A DNA stretch of 43,527 bases from an uncultured Collinsella sp. (GTDB lineage Bacteria; Actinomycetota; Coriobacteriia; Coriobacteriales; Coriobacteriaceae): contig CAUBIC010000018.1 of assembly GCA_958435945.1 (NCBI GenBank), positions 1-43,527 on the forward strand, in the 5' to 3' direction. Below, piece by piece: positions 24,177-33,282 of the stretch. Under the pieces are notes generated by a model. That model saw nothing but the letters and a program-made list of their open reading frames with translations, was not told the DNA's origin and did no database searches. Each line of letters opens with the position of its first letter. Position 1 is the stretch's first letter. Position numbers and translations under genes: made by a program.

Positions 24177-27100
24177 ATGGCGAACACCCAGAACTATATT
24201 AACCACCTGCTGCAGAACACCGGCATTACGCCGGCGTGCAGTGAAGAAGAGCGCCTGGCTGCCGAGGATATCGCTCAGATTTTCCGCAACCACGGCTTTG
24301 ACCCCGAGGTGCAGGAATTTAATGCTCCCGCGCCCAGCAGATTGGCGTTTGCCGTTACCGGTATTCTGGCGTTTGCCGGCGCCCTGCTGATGGGCATCGG
24401 TGGCGGTATCGGCTTGGTCGGCACCTTGCTGGCCATTGTCGGCGCCGTGCTCTACGTGCTCGAACGCACGGGGCGTCCCGTGGTTTCGCGCCTGGGAAAG
24501 ACCGGTGTGAGCCAAAATGTCATCGCCTACCACAAGGCGTCGGGCCCGCTTGCCTCTCCGCGCAATCGCCCGGTTGTCGTTGTCGCGCACTATGACTCCC
24601 CGCGCGCCGAACTGCTCGCTCGCGAGCCCTATGCGCCGTACCGAGCGCTGATCGCCAAATTGCTCCCGATTGCCACGATTGCTCCCGCGGCTATTGCCAT
24701 CCTGCGCATCTTGCCGCTTCCCGGCGCGTTGAAGGTCCTGCTGTGGATTGTCGCGATCCTTGCCTCTCTCGTGGCTCTTGCCAATGCCGCCAATATTATT
24801 TCCAATCGTTTTGTTCTTCCCTACACGTCCGGCTCGGTTTGCAACAAGTCGTCTGTTGCCGCCATGTTGGGTGTCATGGATAACGTCGCCCCCTATCAGG
24901 GTGAGAACGAGTTCCCTGACGATATTCCGTTTGACACGTATTTTGGCGAGCAGAAGCGTCGCGCCGAGGAGATGGCGCGTGCGGCGGCCGAGTATGCCGC
25001 GGCCCAGCAGCAAAACGACTACGGCAACACCATCGAGTACGAAGAGCCTGCCTATACCGAGGATGAGTATGGCCAGCCGGTCGCTCCCGAGGGTGAGCAG
25101 GGCGAGGCTTCTGATGAGCAAATCGATGGATTCGAAGGTGCTTCTGCCGACGAGACCCTGATTGGCGTCATCGCACCCGAGCCCCAGGTCCAAGATATTC
25201 CGGACGAGGAGCCCGTTGCGGACGAGTCCACTGCCGAGTCGGCAGGCGAGCCTGCCGCGGCTGAGGAGCCCGAGCCCAAGCCCAAGCTTTATCGCAATGC
25301 CGCCGGCAACATCCGATTTGGCTCGGATGCCATCCGTGCCCTGGGCATGCTTCCCGAGTCCTGCACGCTCGATTACGAAGAGGGCGAGGAACCGACGTTC
25401 GAGCCCGCGCCCCAGCCCGATCCGGTCGTGGCTGCGCAGCCCGATGAGGCCAATGCCGTCGAGACGGAAGCCGATGCGGAGACTGCTATCGATCCCGCAG
25501 CCGGTCTGGACGTCATGGCGCCTGCCCCGGCGCCCGAGGAGCTCGATAATACCGAGGACGACTACGATGCGTATCCGCAGCGTGTGTCCTACGAGAGCGA
25601 CACCGATTTTTCTGCCGAGCTTCCGGTGACGACGCCCCATGCCGATATCGCTTCCGCGTTTTCTTCGATCGGTGCCAGCGCCTCCCATTTCTTTAAGGGG
25701 GCATTCGAAAAGGGCAAGAAACTCGTTGACGACTTTGAGGAAAAGCGCGCCGCTGCCCGCGAGGCAGCCGAGCGCGAGGCTGCAGCCCAGCAACAGGCGG
25801 CCGAGGCCGAGCGCGAGCGCGCGGCACAGGAATTTGAGCAAAACGACGCCGAGCAGCCGGTATCTGTTGATGTTGCCGACGCCACGACGTCTTTCGAGGC
25901 GCCGCAGCCTTCGCCTGCGGATGTTGCCGGGGAGACGGCGACTTTCGAAACCCAACAGCCGGTCGACAGCACTGTGTCGTTTGATGCCACGATGACGTTT
26001 GAGAAGCAGGGCACCGCTATCGCCGAGCCCCTTTCCGCTCCTGTCGAGGACGAGCCCGCTGCGCCCGATACGGTCGAGGATCAATCTGTGGCGGAACAGG
26101 TCGCTGCGGACAGCTCCGAGCAAGAGCCTGAGCCCGTGGCCCCCGAAGCTCCGCAGGCGGATGAGTCGAGGCCCTACTCTACGCAGATCTTCACCATGCC
26201 CGCGCCGAGTGATCCCGGCGCCACGGTTGCCAATGCTGCTCCGTCGCAGGCCGAGACGGTCGATGCTCTGATGGCTCAAATCTCGTCTCAGGCGTCGCCG
26301 CGCCCGAACATGAACGTTCCCGACCCGGCATCCGCGCCGGCTCCCATGCCCTCTGCGTCCCCGCTGGCCTCGGTCCCCGATCCCTCGATGCCTTCGATGC
26401 AGCAGGCCAATGTCGCCTCGCGCACCTCGCTGTTCGACCTTCCCGACCCTTCGGCTCAGGTTAACGATCCCTTCGCGACGGCACAGGGGCCCGAGCCCAC
26501 ATCGGCTCCGGTTGTTCCCCCCATGCCGGTCAGCTCGGATGTTCAGCCGCTTGAGACTATCTCGGCTCCTGCCGCTCCGGCCGCCAAGCCGCAAAAGCGC
26601 GGCTTGGGCGGTCTGTTCGGTCGCAAAAAGAAAAACGAGCAGGACAGCATGAGCGATTGGCTTGGTGTCGAGGATGATTACGACGCCAAGAAGTCTGGTC
26701 GCGGTATCGGCTCGTGGGATAACTTCGAGGATGACGACGACGGCTGGAAGGGCGGTGCCACGTCTTCCGATGGAGCTTCCGCCGAGGATATGCTCGCTGC
26801 CGTTGCCTCCATGGGCGATGACGAGCTGCTTGGCCACGACATCTGGTTTGTGGCTACAGGCGCTTCCGATTGCGACGGCGCCGGCATGAAGGCGTTCCTG
26901 GCCGCGCATCGCGACAAGCTCCGCGGCGTGTTCTTTATCAACCTTGAGTCCATTGGTGCCGGTAGGCTTTCGGTCGTGACGGTCGAGGGCGAGCAGCAGC
27001 TGCTCAAGGGTGACCGACGCATCATGAACTTGGTCAACAAGGTGTGCAAGTCGTTCCATGTCGATTGCGGTGCATTTGAGATGCCCTATGCCAAGACCGA

Positions 27101-27266
27101 TGCCTATGCTGCTCTCGAGGCAAGCCGACGCGCCCTTACCATTGCCGGCGTCGACGGCCCACGTTTGGCATGCGCTCACACTGAGGACGATCTGCCGTAC
27201 AACGTCAATCCGACAAATATCGCTACGGTGTCCGAGGTCGTGACCGAGGTCATTCGTCGTTCGTAG
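24177..27266 (+). CDS. Membrane M28-peptidase-like protein split by a roughly 620-residue acidic insertion
   Basis: 1029 residues from the ATG at 24177 (GGAG upstream; the frame extends to 24027 without support). Two transmembrane segments lie near residues 55-95 and more at about 155-205. The M28 fold starts with VVVVAHYDSPR (H138, D140). At the position of the usual bridging-metal Asp in the G-A-x-D-N-x-S-G motif the protein reads SVCNKSSVAAML, with Cys222. Residues about 255-880 are a Glu/Pro/Ala-rich, probably disordered insertion, including a basic GGLFGRKKKN. The domain then resumes: the usual catalytic/metal EE is SD (897-898), the next Asp is Glu (INLESIGAG), and the final His is present (H1001 in HTEDDLPYN). 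It is probably a pseudo-peptidase or an enzyme with an altered metal site. Confidence 0.8.
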   Translation: MANTQNYINHLLQNTGITPACSEEERLAAEDIAQIFRNHGFDPEVQEFNAPAPSRLAFAVTGILAFAGALLMGIGGGIGLVGTLLAIVGAVLYVLERTGRPVVSRLGKTGVSQNVIAYHKASGPLASPRNRPVVVVAHYDSPRAELLAREPYAPYRALIAKLLPIATIAPAAIAILRILPLPGALKVLLWIVAILASLVALANAANIISNRFVLPYTSGSVCNKSSVAAMLGVMDNVAPYQGENEFPDDIPFDTYFGEQKRRAEEMARAAAEYAAAQQQNDYGNTIEYEEPAYTEDEYGQPVAPEGEQGEASDEQIDGFEGASADETLIGVIAPEPQVQDIPDEEPVADESTAESAGEPAAAEEPEPKPKLYRNAAGNIRFGSDAIRALGMLPESCTLDYEEGEEPTFEPAPQPDPVVAAQPDEANAVETEADAETAIDPAAGLDVMAPAPAPEELDNTEDDYDAYPQRVSYESDTDFSAELPVTTPHADIASAFSSIGASASHFFKGAFEKGKKLVDDFEEKRAAAREAAEREAAAQQQAAEAERERAAQEFEQNDAEQPVSVDVADATTSFEAPQPSPADVAGETATFETQQPVDSTVSFDATMTFEKQGTAIAEPLSAPVEDEPAAPDTVEDQSVAEQVAADSSEQEPEPVAPEAPQADESRPYSTQIFTMPAPSDPGATVANAAPSQAETVDALMAQISSQASPRPNMNVPDPASAPAPMPSASPLASVPDPSMPSMQQANVASRTSLFDLPDPSAQVNDPFATAQGPEPTSAPVVPPMPVSSDVQPLETISAPAAPAAKPQKRGLGGLFGRKKKNEQDSMSDWLGVEDDYDAKKSGRGIGSWDNFEDDDDGWKGGATSSDGASAEDMLAAVASMGDDELLGHDIWFVATGASDCDGAGMKAFLAAHRDKLRGVFFINLESIGAGRLSVVTVEGEQQLLKGDRRIMNLVNKVCKSFHVDCGAFEMPYAKTDAYAALEASRRALTIAGVDGPRLACAHTEDDLPYNVNPTNIATVSEVVTEVIRRS

Positions 27267-27287
27267 GTTGACCTATAAGGAGTCTGC

Positions 27288-27506
27288 GTGTTTTCGTACA
27301 TCAAGCGCCACTGGCCCGTCTATCTCATCTTGGCCCTGATCGCCATTGTCCTTGGTTTCGGGGCCGCGTATATCGTGGGCGTTAAAGGCTCAACGCCTGA
27401 GTCCACGATTAGCGAAGAAGTGGAGCACGAGCAGAGTTTGGGAGCCGATGGCATCTCCGAGTCCGATCAAGCGCTCATCGACGGTGGGTCTGCATCTGGG
27501 GAATAG
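27288..27506 (+). CDS. Small single-span membrane protein
   Basis: A 72-residue protein of unknown function. GTG start at 27288-27290 with AAGGAG five bases upstream. It has one transmembrane segment (about 10-32, WPVYLILALIAIVLGFGAAYIVG) and a short acidic tail. It starts 21 bases after the M28-like gene and is followed by a terminator, so the two form an operon. Confidence 0.75.
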   Translation: MFSYIKRHWPVYLILALIAIVLGFGAAYIVGVKGSTPESTISEEVEHEQSLGADGISESDQALIDGGSASGE

Positions 27507-27526
27507 CCATTTCGCCACGAACGAAT

Positions 27527-27562
27527 AAGAGGCGAGCCGGGAGACGGGCTCGCCTCTTTTTT
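27527..27562 (+). terminator. Terminator after the M28-like operon
   Basis: Stem AAGAGGCGAGCC / GGCTCGCCTCTT with an eight-base loop, followed by a run of T. On the opposite strand it may also terminate the convergent adhesin gene. Confidence 0.88.
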
Positions 27563-27568
27563 ATTGCG

Positions 27569-30500
27569 TCAGCGACGTTTTGACGCCAGCTTTAGATGGG
27601 CAAACCAGATTGCCGCGGCGCCGGAGGTCACGAAGGCGGTGAGGCAGGCGGCAATGGGAAGGGAGCCCGTTGCCGGTAAATCTTGCGGCATGGCGCATCG
27701 CTGGATGACGCGATCCTCGTCATGTGATTCAAGGTTGCTACCGCCGCCATTGCGACAGAGGTCAACGCGAGCGCTGTTGGCGAGTGCGGTCTGAGGCGTG
27801 TAAGACGACGCGGCCTGCATATGGATGACGGCACCGTGAATATCCGAGTCAAGGACGGCGTTCACATCATCAAGGTCGTCATGCTCGTCTTTGAGGTCCT
27901 CGCGGGTCCAAGATTCTGCAGCGCCTCTTGTCGTGAAGTCGGCCGATACGGCCCCGTACTCAAGACGAATGCCCGTGACGGCGGTATCGTCCAAAAGAGC
28001 GAGCTCTTTTGCCTCGAGGGTGACTGATTCCGTTGTTGGAATATTTGCTTTCCAAAGATGCCAATCGTCGTAATCGACCATGCGCAAATCGTCACCTAGG
28101 AGCTTTTTGACCTCGTCCGTTTTGAGCCAGGGGTTGTCATGCCCGTCGCTGAGCGTTGCATTGGCCTGTTCGCCCGTATCGATACTTCCCACTGGAGACG
28201 TTCGGTACCACACGTTGCAAAGACCGTCGATGTCCCCAGCCGCGACAGGGGTTTCGATGGCGATGAGCCTGGCAGTGCCGTCTTTGGCGCATTCGAGATC
28301 GTCGGTGATGGTGAATTCATCAACCCAGGTATTCGACTCATTTTTAGCATCGAGCGTATAGGAGAAGGAACCGTTCGTATCAGATTGTGCCACGGCCCGG
28401 TTTTTGCCATCGCCGTTAGCGACGAGGCCCTTACCGATAGGGCGGGCGATCTCTTGCCGCTTGTCGACTCTGCCCTCGATCTCGATGGGTGTGTCCTTCA
28501 TGGTTACCGTCTGCACTTCTCCTGTGGCCTCAATTTCAAACGTCATGTCTTGAGCAAGGTCGTAAGTGCGCGGGGACATTGCTTCGCGCAGGGTGTAGGT
28601 GCCGGGCAAAAGATGCTCGATGCGATGCGGTTTGTCGGAGGAGGTCCAAGCGTCAATTTCGGTTCCGTCGGCACCGTGGAGGGAGAGCCGAGCGCCATCC
28701 ACTTCTTGTTTGCCGGTCAGATCGACTTTGGAGATGTCGATTTTGGTGTAGTCGTTAGAGATATCGAGGTGCGCTTTGACCGTGGGTGTTTCCTGGTCGG
28801 CATACGACAGCTCGATGGTGTGCGCGCTTTGGTCGAGCAGGTATCCTTCGGGTGCCTGTACCTCAATAACCTCATAGATGGCAGTTCCGCACCCCAGCGA
28901 AAGATGATTCGCGCACGCAAATCCCCGCTCGTCGGTTGTGATGGTGGTGACGGTTTCACCGTCCAGGGCAACAATGCTGCCGTCGGGGCGCACGATATCG
29001 CCCGCGGCGCGGATATCAAAAACAGCGCCGGCAAGGGCGTGTCCGTCTACGGTATCGTTCTTAACGATCTCGATGCTTCCTGTTGCTGCGTCGTCGTAAA
29101 ACGAGGCGACCGCGACGGGCGTTAAGTTCATGTCGGCGGGAATCGTTATCTCCAGATCTTCTCCAACAAGATACGGCTCCTTGGCGGAAGTCTCTCGTAT
29201 GTAATACGTGCCCGGGTTAAGCGATTCGGGCAGAGTGACGGTGCCGGTTTCATCGGTCGTAAAGGTATTCATAACGGTATGGGCAGGATGCCAAGATGTT
29301 TGCGAGATGGGTTCACGGTTGCCATTGAGCAGCTGAAAGGTGAACCCGACGCGTGGTACGGCGCTGCCGGTCTGAGCATCGCGCTTCACGATTTGAAGAT
29401 GTGTCGACAGGGCGTGGTTGTCTACGATGTACTGAAGCTCTGCGCCGTCAGTGATCTGCTCTGCCGTGATAGTCCATTCCCCTGCCTGCTTAAAGCCGTC
29501 GGGCACAGTGTCGACAACCTCACGAATGGTGTAGCCGGCACGGTCATACGGTATGGTTCCACTGACGCCATTGGGGCGCTCTCCTGCGCCAAACCATGCT
29601 CCAGCCTGGTCTTTGGTCGATGCGAAGCCGTAGATATTGGTGTCCAGCGTTCCAACAACCTGCTGCGAAGTGTTGCTTACCACTTCAAAGATCACGCCTT
29701 CCGCCGGCTGCTCTATACCAGACCCATCGCTATTGCCACAGTCCTTGAACTTTGAAATCTCGAGGTCAAAAGCGATGGGGATGTTGGGGATGCGACGCTC
29801 GAGCTCAACGACGCCCGCGTCTCCGGGCTGGTCGGCACCGACGGTGTAGCTCCAGGTTTCATCGGAGGGCAGATAGCCCTCGGGAGCTCTCGACTCATAG
29901 ATGGTAAAGGTGCCCAGGGGGATGTCGGTAAGTGTTGCCCGGCCGTCCTCATCCGTCGTGAGGGTGCGCGTCCAGCCCGGGGCAGACTGTGAGACGCAGG
30001 TGAACTCAGCGCCGGCAAGTGACGCTCCGACTTGAGGGCCTGCCCCTGTCGCGGCATCGACCTTTGCGATGCGCAGGGTGACGGTACCGGGCTGCTCATC
30101 GATGACGACATTTCCGCCGTCATTGCCGGTGGAAAAGGCGATGCGGTCACTCCTGGGGATATAGCCCGCCGGAGCTTTGGTTTCGACCAGATAATATGCC
30201 GTGTTGGGCAAAAGTGTCGCCTGTGCGCGACCGCTACTGTCCATCTGGATGCTGCCGATACGCTTGTCGCCGGCGCTCTCATAGATGTCGAACCTCGCTC
30301 CGTCGAGCCTGTAGGTATCGTTTTCGCTCGTGATGGCGGCGTTGGCTGACTGTTTTTGGAAGGATGCGGAGACGGCCGGGAGCACGTAGAGCATGTCTTG
30401 ACGCTTGCTGCCGCCCGACACGGTTCCCAAATAGCGCCGCGCGCGATGCGGTGCGGCTTTAATGCTTCCCGACTTTGCGCTGTCGTGGAGCCAGCGCGCT

Positions 30501-31000
30501 GCGGCAACGACCTCATTGTCGCCGGAAAAGTTTCCACTCTTTGTGACGCCCTGGGCGGTTGTATATGAGAATGATCCGTCGGTATGGGTGGTGCCGTTGA
30601 GCATCCAGACGGCAAGTTGGGTTGCGGCGCGCGCTCGATCGGGGGACAGGTTATGCCCGCCAAAGGATGTGGCGGTGGGGTAGCCATGGCAGATGATGGC
30701 CGCGAATTCGTCTTCGAGCCATACCCAGCCCTGATTGTAGGTGAGCCAGGGTCCGCCCGGTGTGCTGGGGCCAAATCGGTCCTGGTTCATACAATAGGCA
30801 ATCGAAGAATCCTGTGCCTCGTATTTGCCAACTCCAAAAGGACCGCATTCATTGCTGATAGTGCGGAATCCGAGCGATTCGTAACCGTCGACGGCGAGCG
30901 CGGCATCCGGTGTCATGCAGCCTAAAAGTAAAAAGAGGACTAGGAGCAGCGATCCTGCTGTGATTGCGCTGTGGACAGAGTGCGTGGGTGCGTTGGACAT
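27569..31000 (-). CDS. Thioester-domain LPXTG adhesin with SpaA/Cna-B repeats
   Basis: 1143 residues, surface-exposed. A signal peptide ends near residue 36 (ALA-VDG). Residues about 40-210 resemble a class I thioester domain: Cys70 in AYCMN and Gln128 in TQLAVW are the expected thioester pair for covalent attachment to host proteins. Then follow about six SpaA/prealbumin-like repeats (ETKAPAGY, ESRAPEGYLPSD, REVVDTVPDG, RETSAKEPYL, EVQAPEGYLLD, REAMSPRTYD), whose E and K residues normally form isopeptide bonds. A Cna-like region follows, then sortase motif LPATG (1108-1112), a hydrophobic span and KRR tail. No sortase or pilin partner lies nearby. ATG at 30998-31000 with AAGGAG. Confidence 0.9.
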   Translation of the reverse strand: MSNAPTHSVHSAITAGSLLLVLFLLLGCMTPDAALAVDGYESLGFRTISNECGPFGVGKYEAQDSSIAYCMNQDRFGPSTPGGPWLTYNQGWVWLEDEFAAIICHGYPTATSFGGHNLSPDRARAATQLAVWMLNGTTHTDGSFSYTTAQGVTKSGNFSGDNEVVAAARWLHDSAKSGSIKAAPHRARRYLGTVSGGSKRQDMLYVLPAVSASFQKQSANAAITSENDTYRLDGARFDIYESAGDKRIGSIQMDSSGRAQATLLPNTAYYLVETKAPAGYIPRSDRIAFSTGNDGGNVVIDEQPGTVTLRIAKVDAATGAGPQVGASLAGAEFTCVSQSAPGWTRTLTTDEDGRATLTDIPLGTFTIYESRAPEGYLPSDETWSYTVGADQPGDAGVVELERRIPNIPIAFDLEISKFKDCGNSDGSGIEQPAEGVIFEVVSNTSQQVVGTLDTNIYGFASTKDQAGAWFGAGERPNGVSGTIPYDRAGYTIREVVDTVPDGFKQAGEWTITAEQITDGAELQYIVDNHALSTHLQIVKRDAQTGSAVPRVGFTFQLLNGNREPISQTSWHPAHTVMNTFTTDETGTVTLPESLNPGTYYIRETSAKEPYLVGEDLEITIPADMNLTPVAVASFYDDAATGSIEIVKNDTVDGHALAGAVFDIRAAGDIVRPDGSIVALDGETVTTITTDERGFACANHLSLGCGTAIYEVIEVQAPEGYLLDQSAHTIELSYADQETPTVKAHLDISNDYTKIDISKVDLTGKQEVDGARLSLHGADGTEIDAWTSSDKPHRIEHLLPGTYTLREAMSPRTYDLAQDMTFEIEATGEVQTVTMKDTPIEIEGRVDKRQEIARPIGKGLVANGDGKNRAVAQSDTNGSFSYTLDAKNESNTWVDEFTITDDLECAKDGTARLIAIETPVAAGDIDGLCNVWYRTSPVGSIDTGEQANATLSDGHDNPWLKTDEVKKLLGDDLRMVDYDDWHLWKANIPTTESVTLEAKELALLDDTAVTGIRLEYGAVSADFTTRGAAESWTREDLKDEHDDLDDVNAVLDSDIHGAVIHMQAASSYTPQTALANSARVDLCRNGGGSNLESHDEDRVIQRCAMPQDLPATGSLPIAACLTAFVTSGAAAIWFAHLKLASKRR

Positions 31001-31018
31001 GGCTGCTCCTTATCCCTC

Positions 31019-31050
31019 GTGCGCCGCACGGGGAGGCCGCGGCGCGTAGG
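31019..31050 (-). promoter_or_regulatory. GC-rich hairpin in the adhesin 5' leader
   Basis: GCGCCGC / GCGGCGC, seven bases each with a loop of about eleven, lies about 20-50 bases upstream of the adhesin start codon, just before its ribosome site. It could affect translation. The rest of the 297-bp gap to tRNA-Gly holds the promoters but no supported gene. Confidence 0.35.
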
Positions 31051-31254
31051 ATGAGGCTACCCCCAAGGTTCATGCGGGTAAGTACCGGAACCTGACCAAA
31101 TGCTTGCCCGATATCTGACAAATGGCGCCTATGAAAGACAATGGAATAAATCTGCAGGTAGACAACGGTAAATAGAAGAACGTACAGGTCCCTATCTCCA
31201 CAATTGGCCTGTTTTTAGGACGATTCTCCACAGCTAAAACAAGCATCGTCACCC

Positions 31255-31284
31255 TTGTATCGAACAAGACAACCGCGTTATACT
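31255..31284 (+). promoter_or_regulatory. Probable tRNA-Gly promoter
   Basis: A good -10 TATACT (31279-31284) preceded by an AT-rich base pair, with TTGTAT about 18 bases upstream as a weak -35. It lies 14 bases before the tRNA. Confidence 0.5.
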
Positions 31285-31297
31285 ATCCCCCACATAT

Positions 31298-31372
31298 GCG
31301 GGCATCGCCAAGTGGTAAGGCATCAGCTTCCCAAGCTGACACTCGCGGGTTCGAGTCCCGTTGCCCGCTCCA
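31298..31372 (+). tRNA. tRNA-Gly(CCC)
   Basis: Acceptor arm GCGGGCA / TGCCCGC, anticodon stem TCAGC / GCTGA with loop TTCCCAA giving anticodon CCC, T-arm GCGGG/CCCGT with TTCGAGT loop, and encoded 3' CCA. Confidence 0.96.
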
Positions 31373-31383
31373 GTTAAAAGCAC

Positions 31384-31416
31384 AAGCACGGCACCATTAT
31401 GGTGCCGTGCTTTTTT
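31384..31416 (+). terminator. Terminator of tRNA-Gly
   Basis: A perfect 13-bp stem AAGCACGGCACCA / TGGTGCCGTGCTT with a three-base loop and a run of T. Confidence 0.93.
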
Positions 31417-31423
31417 CAATAAA

Positions 31424-31542
31424 GCGCCGGGACTCGAACCCGACAGGGTGCGAGCGTTAAATAAACGTGAAGCGTTTATAGCGAGCAGGCAAGGGCGCCG
31501 ATAGGCGACCGCAGCCGGTGCGTATTTGCGAAGCAAATACGC
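31424..31542 (+). repeat. tRNA-associated hairpin array, copy A
   Basis: After the tRNA-Gly terminator comes an inverted copy of the T-arm (CGGGACTCGAACCCG, complementary to the tRNA's own CGGGTTCGAGTCCCG) and three hairpins: ATAAACG / CGTTTAT (31461-31479), CGCC / GGCG (about 31497-31508) and a 10-bp stem GCGTATTTGC / GCAAATACGC with loop GAA (31520-31542). The same order, T-arm-like box plus three hairpins with different stem sequences, appears after tRNA-Lys. Confidence 0.75.
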
Positions 31543-31643
31543 GGACGTCCCCATGGCCGCTCCATCGAGTGCGGGAGACCTCGGGAATGTCGGGTCCAAC
31601 CCGCTGTGCCCGTGCATGTGCGCGGACCGGGTCTGCCGATCGT

Positions 31644-31673
31644 AGCCGGTGCGTATTTGCGAAGCAAATACGC
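31644..31673 (+). repeat. Second copy of the third hairpin of array A
   Basis: A 30-base exact repeat of 31513-31542, including AGCCG and the 10-bp stem with GAA loop. The stretch 31543-31643 between the copies carries no gene. The whole 31373-31797 gap therefore contains a terminator, the array, this repeat and the purB promoter region only. Confidence 0.85.
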
Positions 31674-31797
31674 AGGCGTCCTGTTGCTTGCGCCAATTCC
31701 AAAATGTTAGGTTAATGCCCGTTATCGCTACTCGCACCCGCGCACGGTACAATGGTTGGGTTACGACCAACGTGCCAATAACCAAAAAGGAGCCGCT

Positions 31798-33144
31798 ATG
31801 ATCGATCGCTATACCCGCCCGGAGATGGGACACATCTTCTCCCTCGAGAACAAGTACGCCATTTGGCAGGAGATTGAGGTCCTGGCCTGCGAGGCTCAGG
31901 CGGAGCTCGGCAAGATCGGTATTTCCAAAGAAGAGGCCCAGTGGATTCGCGACCACGCCAACTTCGAGAAGGCGAAGGTTGACGAGATCGAGGAGGTCAC
32001 GCGCCACGATGTCATCGCCTTCCTGACCAACATGAAGGAATATATCGACGCCGATGTTCCCGAGGGCGAGCCCAAGCCTAGCCGCTGGGTCCACTACGGT
32101 ATGACCAGCTCCGACCTGGGTGATACGGCTCTGTGCTATCAGCTTACTCAGGCGTGTGACCTGATTATCGAGGACGTTAAGAAGCTCGGTGTGATTTGCA
32201 AGCGTCGCGCCTTCGAGGAGCGCAATACGCTCTGCGCCGGCCGCACCCATGGCATCCATGCCGAGCCGATGACCTTCGGCATGAAGTTTGGCTCTTGGGC
32301 ATGGGAGCTCAAGCGCGATCTCGATCGTCTTGAGGACGCCCGCAAGAACGTTGCCTTCGGTGCCATCTCCGGTGCCGTCGGCACCTACAGCTCCATCGAG
32401 CCGTTCGTCGAGGAGTACGTCTGCGAGCACCTGGGCCTGGTCCACGACCCGCTGTCCACGCAGGTCATCAGCCGCGATCACCACGCCTACCTTGCCGGCG
32501 TGCTTGCCACTACAGCGGCCACCTGCGAGCGTATCGCGACCGAGGTCCGCAACCTACAGAAGACCGATACGCTCGAGGCCGAGGAGCCCTTCCGCAAGGG
32601 CCAAAAAGGCAGCTCCGCCATGCCGCACAAGCGCAACCCCATCACCATGGAGAAGGTCTGCGGCCTGTCGCGCGTCGTGAAGTCCAACGCTCAGGTCGCC
32701 TTTGACAACGTTGCCCTGTGGCACGAGCGCGACATTTCGCACTCTTCCGCCGAGCGTGTCGCCCAGGCCGATAGCTTCATCGCGCTCGACCACATGTTCC
32801 AGTGCCTCATTCGCGTTATCGACGGCCTGCAGCTGTATCCGGCCCGCATGATGGCCAACCTCAACAAGACCCGCGGCCTCATCTTCTCCTCCAAGGTGCT
32901 GCTTGCCCTCGTCGATACGGGCATCACCCGCGAGGACGCCTACGCTATCGTGCAGGAAAACGCCATGGCCACCTGGCACGAGGTGCAGGATTGTGTCTCC
33001 GGCCCCACCTTTAAGGAGCGTCTCGAGGCCGATCCGCGCTGCACCGTCAGCCAGGAGAAGCTCGACGAAATCTTCGATCCGTGGGACTTCCTCACCCGTA
33101 TCGATACGGTCTTCGATCGCCTGGAGCAGTTGAGCTTCGAGTAG
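31798..33144 (+). CDS. purB: Adenylosuccinate lyase
   Basis: Cleaves SAICAR and adenylosuccinate in purine synthesis. The fumarase/ASL signature SSAMPHKRNP is present (about residue 276), with the active-site His region GRTHGIHAEP. 448 residues from ATG 31798 with AAAGGAG upstream; the open frame starts earlier (31756) without support. A TACAAT -10-like element at 31748-31753 may be its promoter. A strong terminator follows. Confidence 0.96.
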   Translation: MIDRYTRPEMGHIFSLENKYAIWQEIEVLACEAQAELGKIGISKEEAQWIRDHANFEKAKVDEIEEVTRHDVIAFLTNMKEYIDADVPEGEPKPSRWVHYGMTSSDLGDTALCYQLTQACDLIIEDVKKLGVICKRRAFEERNTLCAGRTHGIHAEPMTFGMKFGSWAWELKRDLDRLEDARKNVAFGAISGAVGTYSSIEPFVEEYVCEHLGLVHDPLSTQVISRDHHAYLAGVLATTAATCERIATEVRNLQKTDTLEAEEPFRKGQKGSSAMPHKRNPITMEKVCGLSRVVKSNAQVAFDNVALWHERDISHSSAERVAQADSFIALDHMFQCLIRVIDGLQLYPARMMANLNKTRGLIFSSKVLLALVDTGITREDAYAIVQENAMATWHEVQDCVSGPTFKERLEADPRCTVSQEKLDEIFDPWDFLTRIDTVFDRLEQLSFE

Positions 33145-33187
33145 GGTTGACCTAATTCGACCGCTTGCGGATGCATTTCAATCTTTG

Positions 33188-33220
33188 GCGCCTTGCCCAT
33201 TTTGGGTGAGGCGCTTTTTT
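33188..33220 (+). terminator. Terminator of purB
   Basis: An 11-bp stem GCGCCTTGCCC / GGGTGAGGCGC (two wobble pairs) with a loop of about four bases and a following run of T. Confidence 0.85.
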
Positions 33221-33282
33221 ATTGCCGCATCAGCCCCGGGTATACAATGAAATCCGACTGCTGTTTCGATGAAGGGAGGCGC

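Noticed and set aside
24126..27179. Open frame of about 1000 codons opposite the M28-like gene
   Set aside because: Low-complexity Arg/Gly/Leu translation expected from the antisense of a Glu/Pro/Ala-rich gene; no start signals.
31424..31673. CRISPR-like repeats after tRNA-Gly
   Set aside because: Only two copies with a long unequal gap and no cas genes; they are palindromic stem-loops.
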